From Gemmobacter lanyuensis (GTDB lineage: Bacteria; Pseudomonadota; Alphaproteobacteria; Rhodobacterales; Rhodobacteraceae): a DNA stretch of 46,303 bases. Within the stretch, counting starts at the first letter, position 1. The number at the start of each line of letters is the position of its first letter. Shown here one piece after another: positions 1 to 8,413 of this stretch. The notes under the pieces were generated by a model, which saw nothing but the letters and a program-made list of their open reading frames with translations, searched no databases and was not told the DNA's origin. The position numbers were made by a program, and so were the translations under genes. The stretch is from contig NZ_BMYQ01000018.1 of assembly GCF_014652355.1 (NCBI RefSeq), positions 1 to 46,303 of the forward strand, written 5' to 3'.

Positions 1-233
1 GCGAAAAAATGGCGCCCAACTCCCCGACCTCCTCCAGACTCGTCCTCGGTCTGAAGGTGGCTCTATTCAAAGCTTGGTCCTTCACGGATCGGCTAATACC
101 CCCCCTGCCGGAACAGGCCGCCGAGGCTCGTAAACAGGCGGCGGTGTGTATCATCGTCGGTATCGAGCCAGTGAAATCTACTCGTGCTACTGAGGAGAAG
201 ATAGTATCCCTCTTGGCAACAGCGCGTTGGGGG

Positions 234-374
234 CCATTTCTGCGCTCCTGCGACCAGCGCGTTTACCAAGATGACAAGCTTGCGCATGACCGCGGGGGGC
301 GCCACCTTCTGGCGCTTCCCCACATCGATCAGCCTGTCGTAGACGCGCTTCAGATCGGGGTTGAAGCGCTCGGC
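234..374 (-). pseudogene. IS110-family transposase, C-terminal fragment
   Basis: The minus strand encodes about 46 residues that read like the C-terminal part of IS110/IS116/IS902 transposases: a FNPDLKRVYDRL stretch, then VMRKLVILVNAL and a terminal KW. The N-terminal DEDD domain is absent here, and the reading frame runs into unrelated sequence on both sides, so this is a broken remnant. A separate IS110 N-terminal piece lies at 1759-2010 on the other strand. I cannot tell whether the two came from one element. Confidence 0.6.
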
Positions 375-383
375 CACGAGAGC

Positions 384-1245
384 GGGCCGGGTCAGCAGGT
401 GCAGGTGGACTTTGCCGAGTTCCGAGTCGCGTTCACCTCGGAGCCCGGCGTTCTTCGCAAGGTCTGGCTGTTCAGCATGGTGCTGGGGCACAGCCGGTGG
501 CTGTGGGGGCGGTTCCGCCAGAATCAGACGCTGGAAACGGTGATGCGCCGAGATCCTCTATGACTGAATGAAAACGGCGGTCATCGGGGAGGATTCTGCG
601 GGCGTGGTGTACCTACAACGAGTCTCTCGTGGCGCTGCTGGCGCATTACGGGTCCGCGCAACGGGCCTGCCAGCCTTACCGGGCCAAAACGAAAGGCAAG
701 GTCGAGCGGCCCTTTCGCTACGTGCGCCAGGACTTTTTCCTTGGCCGCAGCTTCCGCGACATGGACGATCTGAATGCCCAGTTCGAGGACTGGCGCGTGA
801 CCATCGCCAATCCCCGCGTGCATGCCACCACGCAACGGGTCGTGGAAGACCATTTTGCCGAGAAGAGACCGCACCTGCTGCCCTTGCCGCTGCACCCATA
901 TGACGCGGTGCTGACGGTGGAGCGGCGGATCAGCCAGGAAGGAATGGTCGCGGTTGGCGGCAACCAATACAGCGTGCCGGACACGACCAGGCGCCGCCTC
1001 GTCGAGGTCCAGAACCATCCGGCCGAGGTGCGGATCTTCGAGGATGGTCGACTGATCGCCACCCATCCGGTGCTTGAGGGCAAGAACCAGCGTCGGCTCG
1101 ATCCCGGCCATCGCAAGCCGATTCCGCTCACCCGGCGGGCGGCATCTGTCCCGACAGCGCCGGTCGCTGCCCCGGTGGCACGCCGTCCGCTGGCGTCCTA
1201 TGAGGCGGTCGCGCGGTGCCTGGCCAATGCACCGGAGGATCACAC
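384..1245 (+). pseudogene. istA: IS21-family transposase (IstA), C-terminal two thirds, frameshifted
   Basis: Three frames must be joined to recover an IS21 IstA protein. The first covers the start of the DDE catalytic domain (GQQVQVDFAEF, to about 549). The second, after a small deletion, reads EILYD, a stop, then MKTAVIGED (550-610). The third (629 onward) reads KTKGKVERPFRYVRQDFFLGRSF and GNQYSVPDTTRR, the classic IstA C-terminal half. The N-terminal helix-turn-helix part is missing, and the 3' end runs head-on into another IS21 fragment near 1245. The istB helper gene is gone. The gene is certainly inactive. Confidence 0.8.
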
Positions 1246-1667
1246 CCCAGAACCGCAAAATCCTCGCTCCAATCAAACTGGAAGGCACCGCCGGGGGCAA
1301 AGTGCAACTGCACGAAGGTCCCGCGCCCCGTCGTCTGCGGTTCGGGCGGCCGATCTGCCTTCCACCGTCGCGCAAAAGCCGCAACCCGGGGGGAGGAAGC
1401 GGTGAAGCCAAGCGCCAGAAAATCAGCATGCAACTGCTTCACTGTGCGCCGTTGTTTGCGCAACTTCCCGGCCCCGGTCTTCAGCCAGCCTGCCAGCCTC
1501 TCCGCATAGGGATCAAGCTTGCTGAGCCGCTCCGGCGTCGCAAATTTGGGCTCGATCATGTTTGCTGCCACATGCTTGGTCACAGTATTCCGCGACACGC
1601 CCGTCAGCCGCGCAATCTCGCGGATCGACAGCTTCTGCCGCAAGTGCATGCGTCGGATGATGTTCAA
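1245..1667 (-). pseudogene. istA: IS21-family transposase (IstA), N-terminal fragment of a second element
   Basis: The fragment starts MNIIRRMHLRQKLSIREIARLTGVSRNTV, the helix-turn-helix of one IS21 IstA subgroup. It continues through the linker (KFATPERLSKLDPYAERL) to the first catalytic aspartate (FQFDWSED), about 141 residues in total. It is then cut off at the junction with the oppositely oriented IstA fragment that ends near 1245. It belongs to a different IS21 subgroup from its neighbour (FDWSED against VDFAEF), so two elements collided or recombined here. It cannot make an active transposase. Confidence 0.8.
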
Positions 1668-1758
1668 AAAGCCTCATGTGGATCACTCCGTTGCCCCCGC
1701 CGCTCACCGCTTTAGGAAAAGGTTCACATGGCTCAGTTCTCAGTGAAAAACAAACAAA

Positions 1759-2010
1759 CTCGACGCCACCATCGCCGCCATCGGCCTCGAAGTCGGCCCC
1801 CTGTCGCAATGGTTGTACCGCGGGCTGACCGAGGCTGGACTTGACGTTGTGCTGATGGAAACCCGGCAGGTGAAGGGGGCGCTGAAGGCGATGCCAATCA
1901 AGACCGATCGCCGGGATGCCGAGGGGATCGCGCGCTTGCTTCATCTCGGCTGATTCCGGCCGGCCCACTGCAAGTCGGCATCGGCGCAGGAGGTTAGCGC
2001 AGTGCTGAGC
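1759..2010 (+). pseudogene. IS110-family transposase, N-terminal fragment
   Basis: The translation LDATIAAIGLEVGPLSQWLYRGLTEAGLDVVLMETRQ, followed by KTDRRDAEGIARLLHLG, matches the RuvC-like N-terminal DEDD domain of IS110 transposases. The expected tryptophan of the next motif (WFRPVHCKS) is replaced by a TGA stop at 1951-1953, after which FRPAHCKSASAQEV continues in frame. The fragment then joins an IS3 orfB remnant. It has neither a start nor a C-terminal half and is non-functional. Confidence 0.75.
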
Positions 2011-2351
2011 GCGTGGTCCGGGCGCTGCACCAGATCATCGAGTGGCGCGGAAAGCCGCTGGCCATCAGGGTGAACAACGGCCCGGAATACATCAGCTCAA
2101 CGCTGATGATCTGAGCCGAGAAGCAAGGCATTGCCCTGAACCACATCCAACCCGCAAAGCTCCAGCAGAATGCTTATGTCGAGCGCTACAACCGGACGTT
2201 CCGGCAGGAATGGCTGGACCTCTACATCTTTGAAACCATCGAGGAGGCGCAACAGATCGCAACCGACTGGCTATGGACTGACAACAATGAGCGCCCCAAC
2301 ATGGGAATCGGCGGTATCACACCCGCCCAGAAACTGAAGATGGCTGCCTGA
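2011..2351 (+). pseudogene. IS3-family transposase (OrfB), C-terminal fragment
   Basis: The sequence reads RVVRALHQIIEWRGKPLAIRV and then NNGPEYISSTL, where IS3 OrfB has DNGPEF. It ends with QQNAYVERYNRTFRQEWLDLY and ERPNMGIGGITPAQKLKMAA. This is the integrase-core C-terminal part. The second catalytic aspartate has become asparagine, and a TGA stop stands where a tryptophan is expected (LMI-stop-AEKQG). The N-terminal half and orfA are absent. It is a decayed remnant. Confidence 0.8.
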
Positions 2352-2567
2352 AGTCTACTTCTGCACCCCGTTAAAACGGGGGGATTACCCATCACATCCT
2401 CTACCTCGCAACGAACGGTCCGACAGAACGTCAGGGGGGCAATTTTGCACGCCGAAACACACTGGACGGCGTCAATATAGCCGGGCTTCTCTCGATCCAG
2501 CACCAGCCGCTGCCAGGCGCAAATGCTGGGCCGGGCAGTGGCTCTCATATCCCTCGAAAGCCAACGT
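2352..2567. other. IS3-type right end and otherwise empty spacer
   Basis: Directly after the OrfB stop, the sequence TGAAGTCTACTTCTGCACCC followed by a short CCCCGTTTTAACGGGG-like hairpin (about 2349-2392) looks like the right terminal repeat of an IS3 element. The remaining bases up to the stop of the giant glycosyltransferase gene at 2568 show no gene I can recognise and no clear terminator. Confidence 0.35.
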
Positions 2568-5500
2568 TCAGTCGGCGATTTCCCCGGGGAACCAGGAGGC
2601 GCTCATGATATCCACAAGTTCGTTCCCTGAATTGAGTACGTTCCGCTCTCGCCACACATGGGCCAGAGCTGCCTGACGCATCCCCTCATAGGCCTGCGGA
2701 TCACGAATGATGCGCGCGGCTTTTTCAAACCAATCCTCGGGATCTGAACGACATCCGATCGCGAGACCCAACGCGATCACCTTGGCATAGGCGGGACCTT
2801 CCGAGACCATCGGAACCAAGCCAAGCGCGGCATAATCCAGGAACTTGATGTCGGATTTGGCGCCGTTGAAGGTGCTACCGACCAGCGGGGCGATGCCGAC
2901 ATCGAACTGCGCGTTCTCGACCAGCCAACGCACAAAGCGTGGATAGCTGCCTGCAGCTTCCGGCGGCATCAACTGCTTTAGCCAAGGATATTGGGGCGGA
3001 TTCCGGACGGCACCGATCAGGGTCAACTCGAAACGATCGGGCATTTCCTCGCCCAGCCTTTCGAAGGCGGGCAGAACGCTCAGAAAATCCTGCTCGTGGG
3101 TGACAGTTCCCATGTAGAGGAAACGGACCTTCGGGGCATCGAAGCTGGTTTTCACAGGCTGTCTGTAATTGCGCCAGAAACGCGGATCGAGATTGTTTGG
3201 AATGACCCGCTTCGGCACCTGCAGTTCGCTATAGGCCTCTGCCAGCGCCTCTGTCGAGAACCAGACCTCGCGCGCGCGTCCCATCAGCCTCTTCAGCACC
3301 AGGTCATCCGCCATATGCTTTTCGTGGAATGAGAACGCATCGTCGGTATCGACGAATAGCGGGATGCAAAGACGTTCCAGACGCTCCAGCAGCAAGTCGG
3401 CCTCCGTATCGTCCCGCACGGCGATGCGCTGCACGATGCAGATGTCGCATTCCTTCAGCTGCGGATCAGAACCGTCCTGAAGGTAGACAAGCTCCAGCTT
3501 GGTGGCGGCATAATCCGTTGTCAGCGGGGCGATCAGACGAATAAAGGCAGAACTGGTCGGCCAGCGCTTCCCCTGTTGCAACAAAAGCCCGATACGCCGG
3601 CGCCGCGGACTGCGGACCGGTGCCGATGGAGCGCGGGGCCCTGTGCCGGGTTCGACCAGCTTCATCTTGATCAGCTGCATCATCTCCCGTGCACGGACGT
3701 CGAAACTGTGATGCGCATGTACCTGTTCCGCTGCCCAGCGACGCTGCGCCTGGGCGACTGGCGGCAACGGTTCGGCAAGGGCCTTCCTCAGCCCTTCCGG
3801 ATCGTCCACCATCTCGACAACTCCGCCAAAGGTCTGGGCGATCGAGGGGATGCTGTCGGACACCAGTCTACCGCCACAGCCCACCACATCGAAGACCCGG
3901 TTTGATATGATCCCGAAATCCCGCATCGACGCCCAGTGATCATTCAGAACGAAATGGCCACCAGCATAGACATTTGCCAGTTGGTCATTGGGCAGGTTGT
4001 CCTTGACGATCATCTCTGCGGGGACAAACTGTTCCCAACGCTGCCCGTAGATCTCAAGCCCGGCCCCTGCCTCGACAGCCCACTTCACGATCTCTCGGAA
4101 TTCGTTACGCGAATTTCCGATGAAAACGCCAGGCGCCCCGGGACGGTTTTCATGCTCCCGATAGGCGAAGGACCGTGAATCGGTGCATTGGAGTAGCGCA
4201 TGCACCTTGCGTTCAAGAATCTTCGAAAGAAGATCAGCATAGGACACAGAGGCGACGCAGATAATGTCGTAGCGCGCATACTCCTCGTAGGAAATCTGAT
4301 CAGGGTGGCTGATGTTCCACAGGATGCTGAATTCGGTCGGCTTGGGCGTATAGGCTGACAGCCCGCGCAGAACCACCACCACATCGCTGGTATTGGGGGG
4401 ATGCTTGTCCCAGTCCTCGAGGAAATCGATCCGAACCTTATGGCCCAGCATCTCCAGCGACGCCCGGAGCGACTCCGCATAGTGATAATCGCCCCACGCA
4501 TGGCGCACCTTGTACGGGGCAGGGATCTTGAGCGCAAAACGCAGCGAAATCTTGTCGAGGGTCTCGGCGACAGACGTCAAGCCCAGCCGGTTCTTCTCAT
4601 GTACCAGTTTGCGGAAGATATAAGGCCGGGAGGTGGAGATCCGGCCGGTATCCTCACGGTCCTCCAAATAGATGCAACCCAGCACAGGACAATAGGCCGC
4701 CCCGCCTTCACGCGTGTAGCGCAGGATCAGATCCCAATCGACCATACGTTGCAAAACTGTATCGAAGGCGCCGTATTTCCGGATCAGATCGGCTCGATGG
4801 GCAAAGACGTTCATGTCGATGTAATTGCCCGACAGGCATTGGTCCCAGTTGAACGGTTCGCCTCGATAGCCCAGCACCTCCTGCAGACCGTTCTGCAGCT
4901 GTGACGCGCCATAAAGGCAGCTCTGGCCCGACACCTCAAAGGCTGTGACCATTATGGCAAGGAAATCGGGGGTCCAGACATTGTCAGAATCGAGGTAGAA
5001 AACATAGGTGCCGGTTGCGTGCTCAAGCGCTGTGTTACGCGCCGCGCTAACCCCCTTGTGATCGTTCCAGAAAGTCCGGATACGGCTATCGTCGGCATAG
5101 CCTTTCAGAACCTCTTTCAAATTGTCGCTGCTGCCATCATCAACAATCAGCAGTTCAAAATTTCCATGCGATTGCGCTTGAACCGACTCAATGGCCTTAC
5201 CGATCCGGTCAGCACGATTGTAGGCGGGCATCACCACTGAAACCTTGATGGCCTGATAGCGATCCCGTTCTTTCCAATAGAGCCGCGCCGCCGCAGAGCG
5301 CACCTCGTTCTCAAGCGCCGTGTCAAAGCTATTGAACAGCCTTTTCGGCTTTCCCTTCAGACTGGCGGAGAGAATTTTCCGAAGCCGCTGCGAGGCTTTT
5401 TCGGCAGAGGCAAACATTTGCGGTGCTTGGATCCGGCGCGACGGCGGGACGGCAGGCGTGCGCCGCCGGCCGGCGCTCTTTCCAGCCGTTGCAAGGGCCG

Positions 5501-5750
5501 TCTTGCCCTGTGCACGGCCGACCCGGAGATAATGCAGGACAGGCGCTAGGCCCTTGAGCTCGGCCGCGGAGACCTGTTGCAAATAGTGGCGCGTGTCGAA
5601 TTTCGGCCCGGGATCGCGGCCGATCTTCATCCCGATGCGGATGAAATGCGCAAGTGGCTTCATCCCAGACAGGGCGACATCCCGATAGGCCGCCAGATAC
5701 CAGCGGCGGTCGAACAGGCCGGAGGCACTGATTTCTTCGGCAATCGTCAT
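2568..5750 (-). CDS. Three-part glycosyltransferase (GT2 + CgeB-like GT + GT4-like) with N-terminal FDxxWY repeats
   Basis: This is a 1060-residue cytoplasmic or membrane-associated glycosyltransferase that probably adds several sugars to a surface polysaccharide. Residues about 10-90 hold two copies of an FD-x2-WYL...DVALSG..P..HF...G repeat that is also found in the protein at 28258-31404. Residues about 165-400 are a GT-A family 2 domain (VSVVMPAYNRADRIGKAIES, IVDDGSSD, FYLDSDN). Residues about 410-680 resemble the CgeB/YkvP glycosyltransferase region. Residues about 705-1050 are a GT-B group-1-like domain (LFVDTDDAF, IPNNLDPRFW, SDIKFLDYAALG). I chose the start at 5750 because its ATG overlaps the TGA of the upstream sulfotransferase gene (ATGA), which implies translational coupling; an in-frame ATG at 5855 lies inside that gene. 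Donor and acceptor sugars cannot be deduced. G+C is lower than in the 24-35 kb region. Confidence 0.85.
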   Translation of the reverse strand: MTIAEEISASGLFDRRWYLAAYRDVALSGMKPLAHFIRIGMKIGRDPGPKFDTRHYLQQVSAAELKGLAPVLHYLRVGRAQGKTALATAGKSAGRRRTPAVPPSRRIQAPQMFASAEKASQRLRKILSASLKGKPKRLFNSFDTALENEVRSAAARLYWKERDRYQAIKVSVVMPAYNRADRIGKAIESVQAQSHGNFELLIVDDGSSDNLKEVLKGYADDSRIRTFWNDHKGVSAARNTALEHATGTYVFYLDSDNVWTPDFLAIMVTAFEVSGQSCLYGASQLQNGLQEVLGYRGEPFNWDQCLSGNYIDMNVFAHRADLIRKYGAFDTVLQRMVDWDLILRYTREGGAAYCPVLGCIYLEDREDTGRISTSRPYIFRKLVHEKNRLGLTSVAETLDKISLRFALKIPAPYKVRHAWGDYHYAESLRASLEMLGHKVRIDFLEDWDKHPPNTSDVVVVLRGLSAYTPKPTEFSILWNISHPDQISYEEYARYDIICVASVSYADLLSKILERKVHALLQCTDSRSFAYREHENRPGAPGVFIGNSRNEFREIVKWAVEAGAGLEIYGQRWEQFVPAEMIVKDNLPNDQLANVYAGGHFVLNDHWASMRDFGIISNRVFDVVGCGGRLVSDSIPSIAQTFGGVVEMVDDPEGLRKALAEPLPPVAQAQRRWAAEQVHAHHSFDVRAREMMQLIKMKLVEPGTGPRAPSAPVRSPRRRRIGLLLQQGKRWPTSSAFIRLIAPLTTDYAATKLELVYLQDGSDPQLKECDICIVQRIAVRDDTEADLLLERLERLCIPLFVDTDDAFSFHEKHMADDLVLKRLMGRAREVWFSTEALAEAYSELQVPKRVIPNNLDPRFWRNYRQPVKTSFDAPKVRFLYMGTVTHEQDFLSVLPAFERLGEEMPDRFELTLIGAVRNPPQYPWLKQLMPPEAAGSYPRFVRWLVENAQFDVGIAPLVGSTFNGAKSDIKFLDYAALGLVPMVSEGPAYAKVIALGLAIGCRSDPEDWFEKAARIIRDPQAYEGMRQAALAHVWRERNVLNSGNELVDIMSASWFPGEIAD

Positions 5751-7522
5751 GTCGCTTTCCCATTCTTCCGCTGCGTTTGTCGGGCTGCCCCGGCACCCCG
5801 AGCAAAGCGTCTCAATAACCTGGAGATCCACCGCAGAGGGGCGGTCACCTTCCAAGAGTCGCTCTGCAGCACCGCCTCGTGCTGCGCTCCGATCCGGGCA
5901 AGCTTGTGCCGCAGTGCTGCGAGCGCTGTATCCGCAGCATGGGCCGCAGCCTTGCGGCGTTTGAGCGCTTCTTCCTTCTCGACGATCATCTGCGCCATCT
6001 GCGCCAGCTCATCGGCTTGGGTCTTCGCCACCGCATCCAGCCTTGCGGCTTTCTCGCGCAGCTGCACAACTGAACGCTCGGCTGTCCGGAGGGCCCGGCG
6101 CCGGCGTTCGACCTCGGCCTGCAGGTCCTGAAGGGCGGCGTCACGCTGGCTCAGCTCTTGCGCGAGCCGGTCCTTTTCCCCCCGCAGCGCCTCGGCGGCG
6201 GCTCCTGCCTCATGGTTGCGCTGCTCCAACGCATTGCTCAGGCTTTGGACTTTGCCCTGCAGGTCCTGAAGGGCGGCGTCACGCTGGCTCAGCTCTTGCG
6301 CGAGACGGTCCTTTTCCCCCCGCAGCGCCTCGGCGGCGGCTCCTACCTCATGGTTGTGCTGCTCCAACGCATTGCTCAGGCTTTGGACTTTGCCCTGCAG
6401 GTCCTGAAGGGCGGCGTCACGCTGGCTCAGCTTTTGCGCAAGCCGATCCTTTTCCCCCCGCAGCGCATCACGGACACTGAGGGCCTCATCACGGGCTGTC
6501 AGAGTTTCGTCCACCTTGCCCTGCAGGACCGCCTTCTCTTTCTTCAGAGCATCGACTTCGGCGGTTTTATGGGCCAGGTTCCCGGCCTGTGCGGTGACGG
6601 TGCTGACGAGCCGATGTAGCGGGGTCGCCAGATCATCCAGCTGCAGGCGCACCGCGTCCAGCGTCGGATAGTCGGCGGCATCCTCACCGTCACGGCTCCA
6701 CCGCAGGAATATTTCATAGACCGCCTCCAACCACTCGCGGAAGTCGGGCATCGCGGCAAGACCCGCCTCGGCCGCTGCATTGTGATGGCGCAGGCTAGGG
6801 TCCATGAAGCCGCGGATCACATCGGCTTGCGATTCCGACAGGCTGGGCCAGAACAGCCCCAGCCGCGCCTGAAGAGTTTCCGCCAGACCCACCGGATCCT
6901 GCAGCAGCATGTCATAAGATGCCACTGCGCGGGTCATCCCGCGCGTGTCAGCCTCGGCGTCCAGCATGTAGCGCAGCCAGAGCAGCAGCCCCACCAGCGC
7001 GGGAATCCCGTTGTCTTTGCGCCGCTCAAGCGAGGCAGCGACTTCCTGCGGGTGACGGACGGTCAGAACGATCTTCGGCTCGATCCCGGCGGCTGCGAAG
7101 ACATCCCGCCAGAACGGAAAGATCCGGCAGACGCGGGGATCCTTGAAGACGAACAGACTTGATGATCCGAACTCCTTCGCCAGAACCTCCAGCGCGCGGG
7201 CCTGAAATTCGCGCGGCTTGGGCGTCTTGTACCAGTTGGAATTGAATGCCAGCCAGTCCTGCCACTTTGATCCGCCAGAGCTCAGGATGTCGTCGTTCAG
7301 CGCCCGCACGACCGTCGATTCCCAGTGGCCGGTCGGGTTGGTCTCATTGCCGACCATCAGTGTCTTTGGCAGATCGCACCCCAGCAGGCTCAGCATACGC
7401 GACAAGGCACTCGACCCGCTGCGATGCATCGGCAGGACGATCACGGCATGCCGTTCGGCCTTCGGCGATGCCCCCTGAGCCTCCGAGCCCGGCTCGTTCT
7501 CCGCGTGTTTGGATTGCGCCAT
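5747..7522 (-). CDS. Sulfotransferase-family protein with long C-terminal coiled coil
   Basis: This 591-residue protein probably transfers sulfate from PAPS to a glycan. Residues 30-40 (LPMHRSGSSAL) fit the 5'-phosphosulfate-binding loop and residues 154-163 (TVRHPQEVAA) fit the 3'-phosphate-binding motif. Residues about 300-560 are a charged heptad coiled coil containing a near-perfect 46-residue tandem repeat (ALRGEKDRLAQ...). The C-terminus (SWKVTAPLRWISRLLRRF) resembles the tail of the small coiled-coil protein at 27902-28261. The gene is the first of a two-gene operon, overlapping the next gene by four bases. It begins at ATG 7522 behind a GAAGGTAAC-like ribosome site. PAPS could come from cysD/cysNC in this window. 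The coiled coil may tether it to the assembly complex; that is inference. Confidence 0.8.
   Translation of the reverse strand: MAQSKHAENEPGSEAQGASPKAERHAVIVLPMHRSGSSALSRMLSLLGCDLPKTLMVGNETNPTGHWESTVVRALNDDILSSGGSKWQDWLAFNSNWYKTPKPREFQARALEVLAKEFGSSSLFVFKDPRVCRIFPFWRDVFAAAGIEPKIVLTVRHPQEVAASLERRKDNGIPALVGLLLWLRYMLDAEADTRGMTRAVASYDMLLQDPVGLAETLQARLGLFWPSLSESQADVIRGFMDPSLRHHNAAAEAGLAAMPDFREWLEAVYEIFLRWSRDGEDAADYPTLDAVRLQLDDLATPLHRLVSTVTAQAGNLAHKTAEVDALKKEKAVLQGKVDETLTARDEALSVRDALRGEKDRLAQKLSQRDAALQDLQGKVQSLSNALEQHNHEVGAAAEALRGEKDRLAQELSQRDAALQDLQGKVQSLSNALEQRNHEAGAAAEALRGEKDRLAQELSQRDAALQDLQAEVERRRRALRTAERSVVQLREKAARLDAVAKTQADELAQMAQMIVEKEEALKRRKAAAHAADTALAALRHKLARIGAQHEAVLQSDSWKVTAPLRWISRLLRRFARGAGAARQTQRKNGKAT
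6121..6467. repeat. 138-bp in-frame tandem repeat (about 2.5 copies) inside the sulfotransferase coiled coil
   Basis: The string GCAGGTCCTGAAGGGCGGCG begins at 6121, 6259 and 6397, exactly 138 bp (46 codons) apart, and the copies are almost identical over their length. Because the period is a multiple of three, copy-number change keeps the frame and lengthens or shortens the coiled coil. A whole number of heptads would be 42 or 49 residues, so the 46-residue period is not a pure heptad multiple and may contain a skip. Confidence 0.9.
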
Positions 7523-8413
7523 ATGCGTTACCTTCTGTCTCCGCTGTCCTGCCCGATCCCATCGATCTGGTGGAGTTTACTTCTGTGCCAGTGCCATGTC
7601 GGCGCCGCAGACGGTCTTGGCGAGCATCCGCGCCAGCGCTTGCGGCATCTTCACTGTTGATCTGGCCCTGCTGAAAGGTGATGTCGTTCGGCCATGCAAG
7701 CAATCATCATCGCGCTGCTCCTGTGTTCGGACGGAATTGCCAGCTTCCTGCAGCCTTGCGGGGCGCCAGTCTCAAGCAAGGCATAGCCGTGCACCATTTG
7801 CCGTACAATCAGACAGCCCCGGACGCGGCGCGTCTCCCGCTGGGGCGCGCTCTCCGAGGCGCTGCGGGATGAAGGTCGCTTCTTGAGTGACATCAAAGAC
7901 ATAAAAGACATAGCCGATCAAAACATGACGAAAGGGGCCATGCTACATAGCACAGTCCTGTGGCATTGACAGGGCAGGGGGCGCAGGCAGCAGGATCCAT
8001 GACATCCGTCCCTCTCGGCAAAGGATCGCGCCTCGGGGCAAGCCCTGAAGGTTCGGGCGTACTCTGCTTGGCTCCGGCAAAGCGCGGGACCTTTTCCCGC
8101 CGGCCACCCGCCCACGCCCTGCCGAGCAGGAAGACCGGCGCTGGGGGTTGAGGGTGCCCTGTGACTGCGCGTATGGCGCGCGCGCCTCCCGTGCCTGCGG
8201 CAAGGATCAGCCATTTCATGCCTTCGACCCTGATCCTGCGGTGCGCCCATGCTCTCCTCTCCCGTCAATCGTGCGGCCTGTCGTCTCCCTGAGCCGGCTT
8301 CTCATCTCGGCGGAGGAGGAGAAATCCCGTGGCAGGTCCCTCACTCAAGCCCGGACAACATGGCGCCCTTGCACACGATCAGTGAATGGCACAGACTCGG
8401 GGCGCCTCTGTTC
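7523..8413. other. Long non-coding spacer between divergent sulfotransferase and GSCFA genes
   Basis: These roughly 890 bases separate two divergently transcribed genes. Several short open frames exist on both strands, but none shows a recognisable domain, a good ribosome site or Rhodobacteraceae-like codon use. I see no transposase remnant that I can defend. The spacer must hold both promoters; I could not pick convincing -35/-10 pairs. Confidence 0.4.

Noticed and set aside
2222-2548. 108-codon minus-strand open frame over the IS3 remnant
   Set aside because: It lies opposite the recognisable IS3 OrfB fragment and extends into spacer without domains.
6121-6467. CRISPR array or VNTR in non-coding DNA
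   Set aside because: The 138-bp units are contiguous without spacers and in frame within a coding sequence, so this is a protein tandem repeat.
7569-7590. Possible IS3-end-like sequence (AGTTTACTTCTGTGCC) near the sulfotransferase start
   Set aside because: It only partly resembles the repeat at 2352, lacks the following C/G run and has no transposase remnant beside it.
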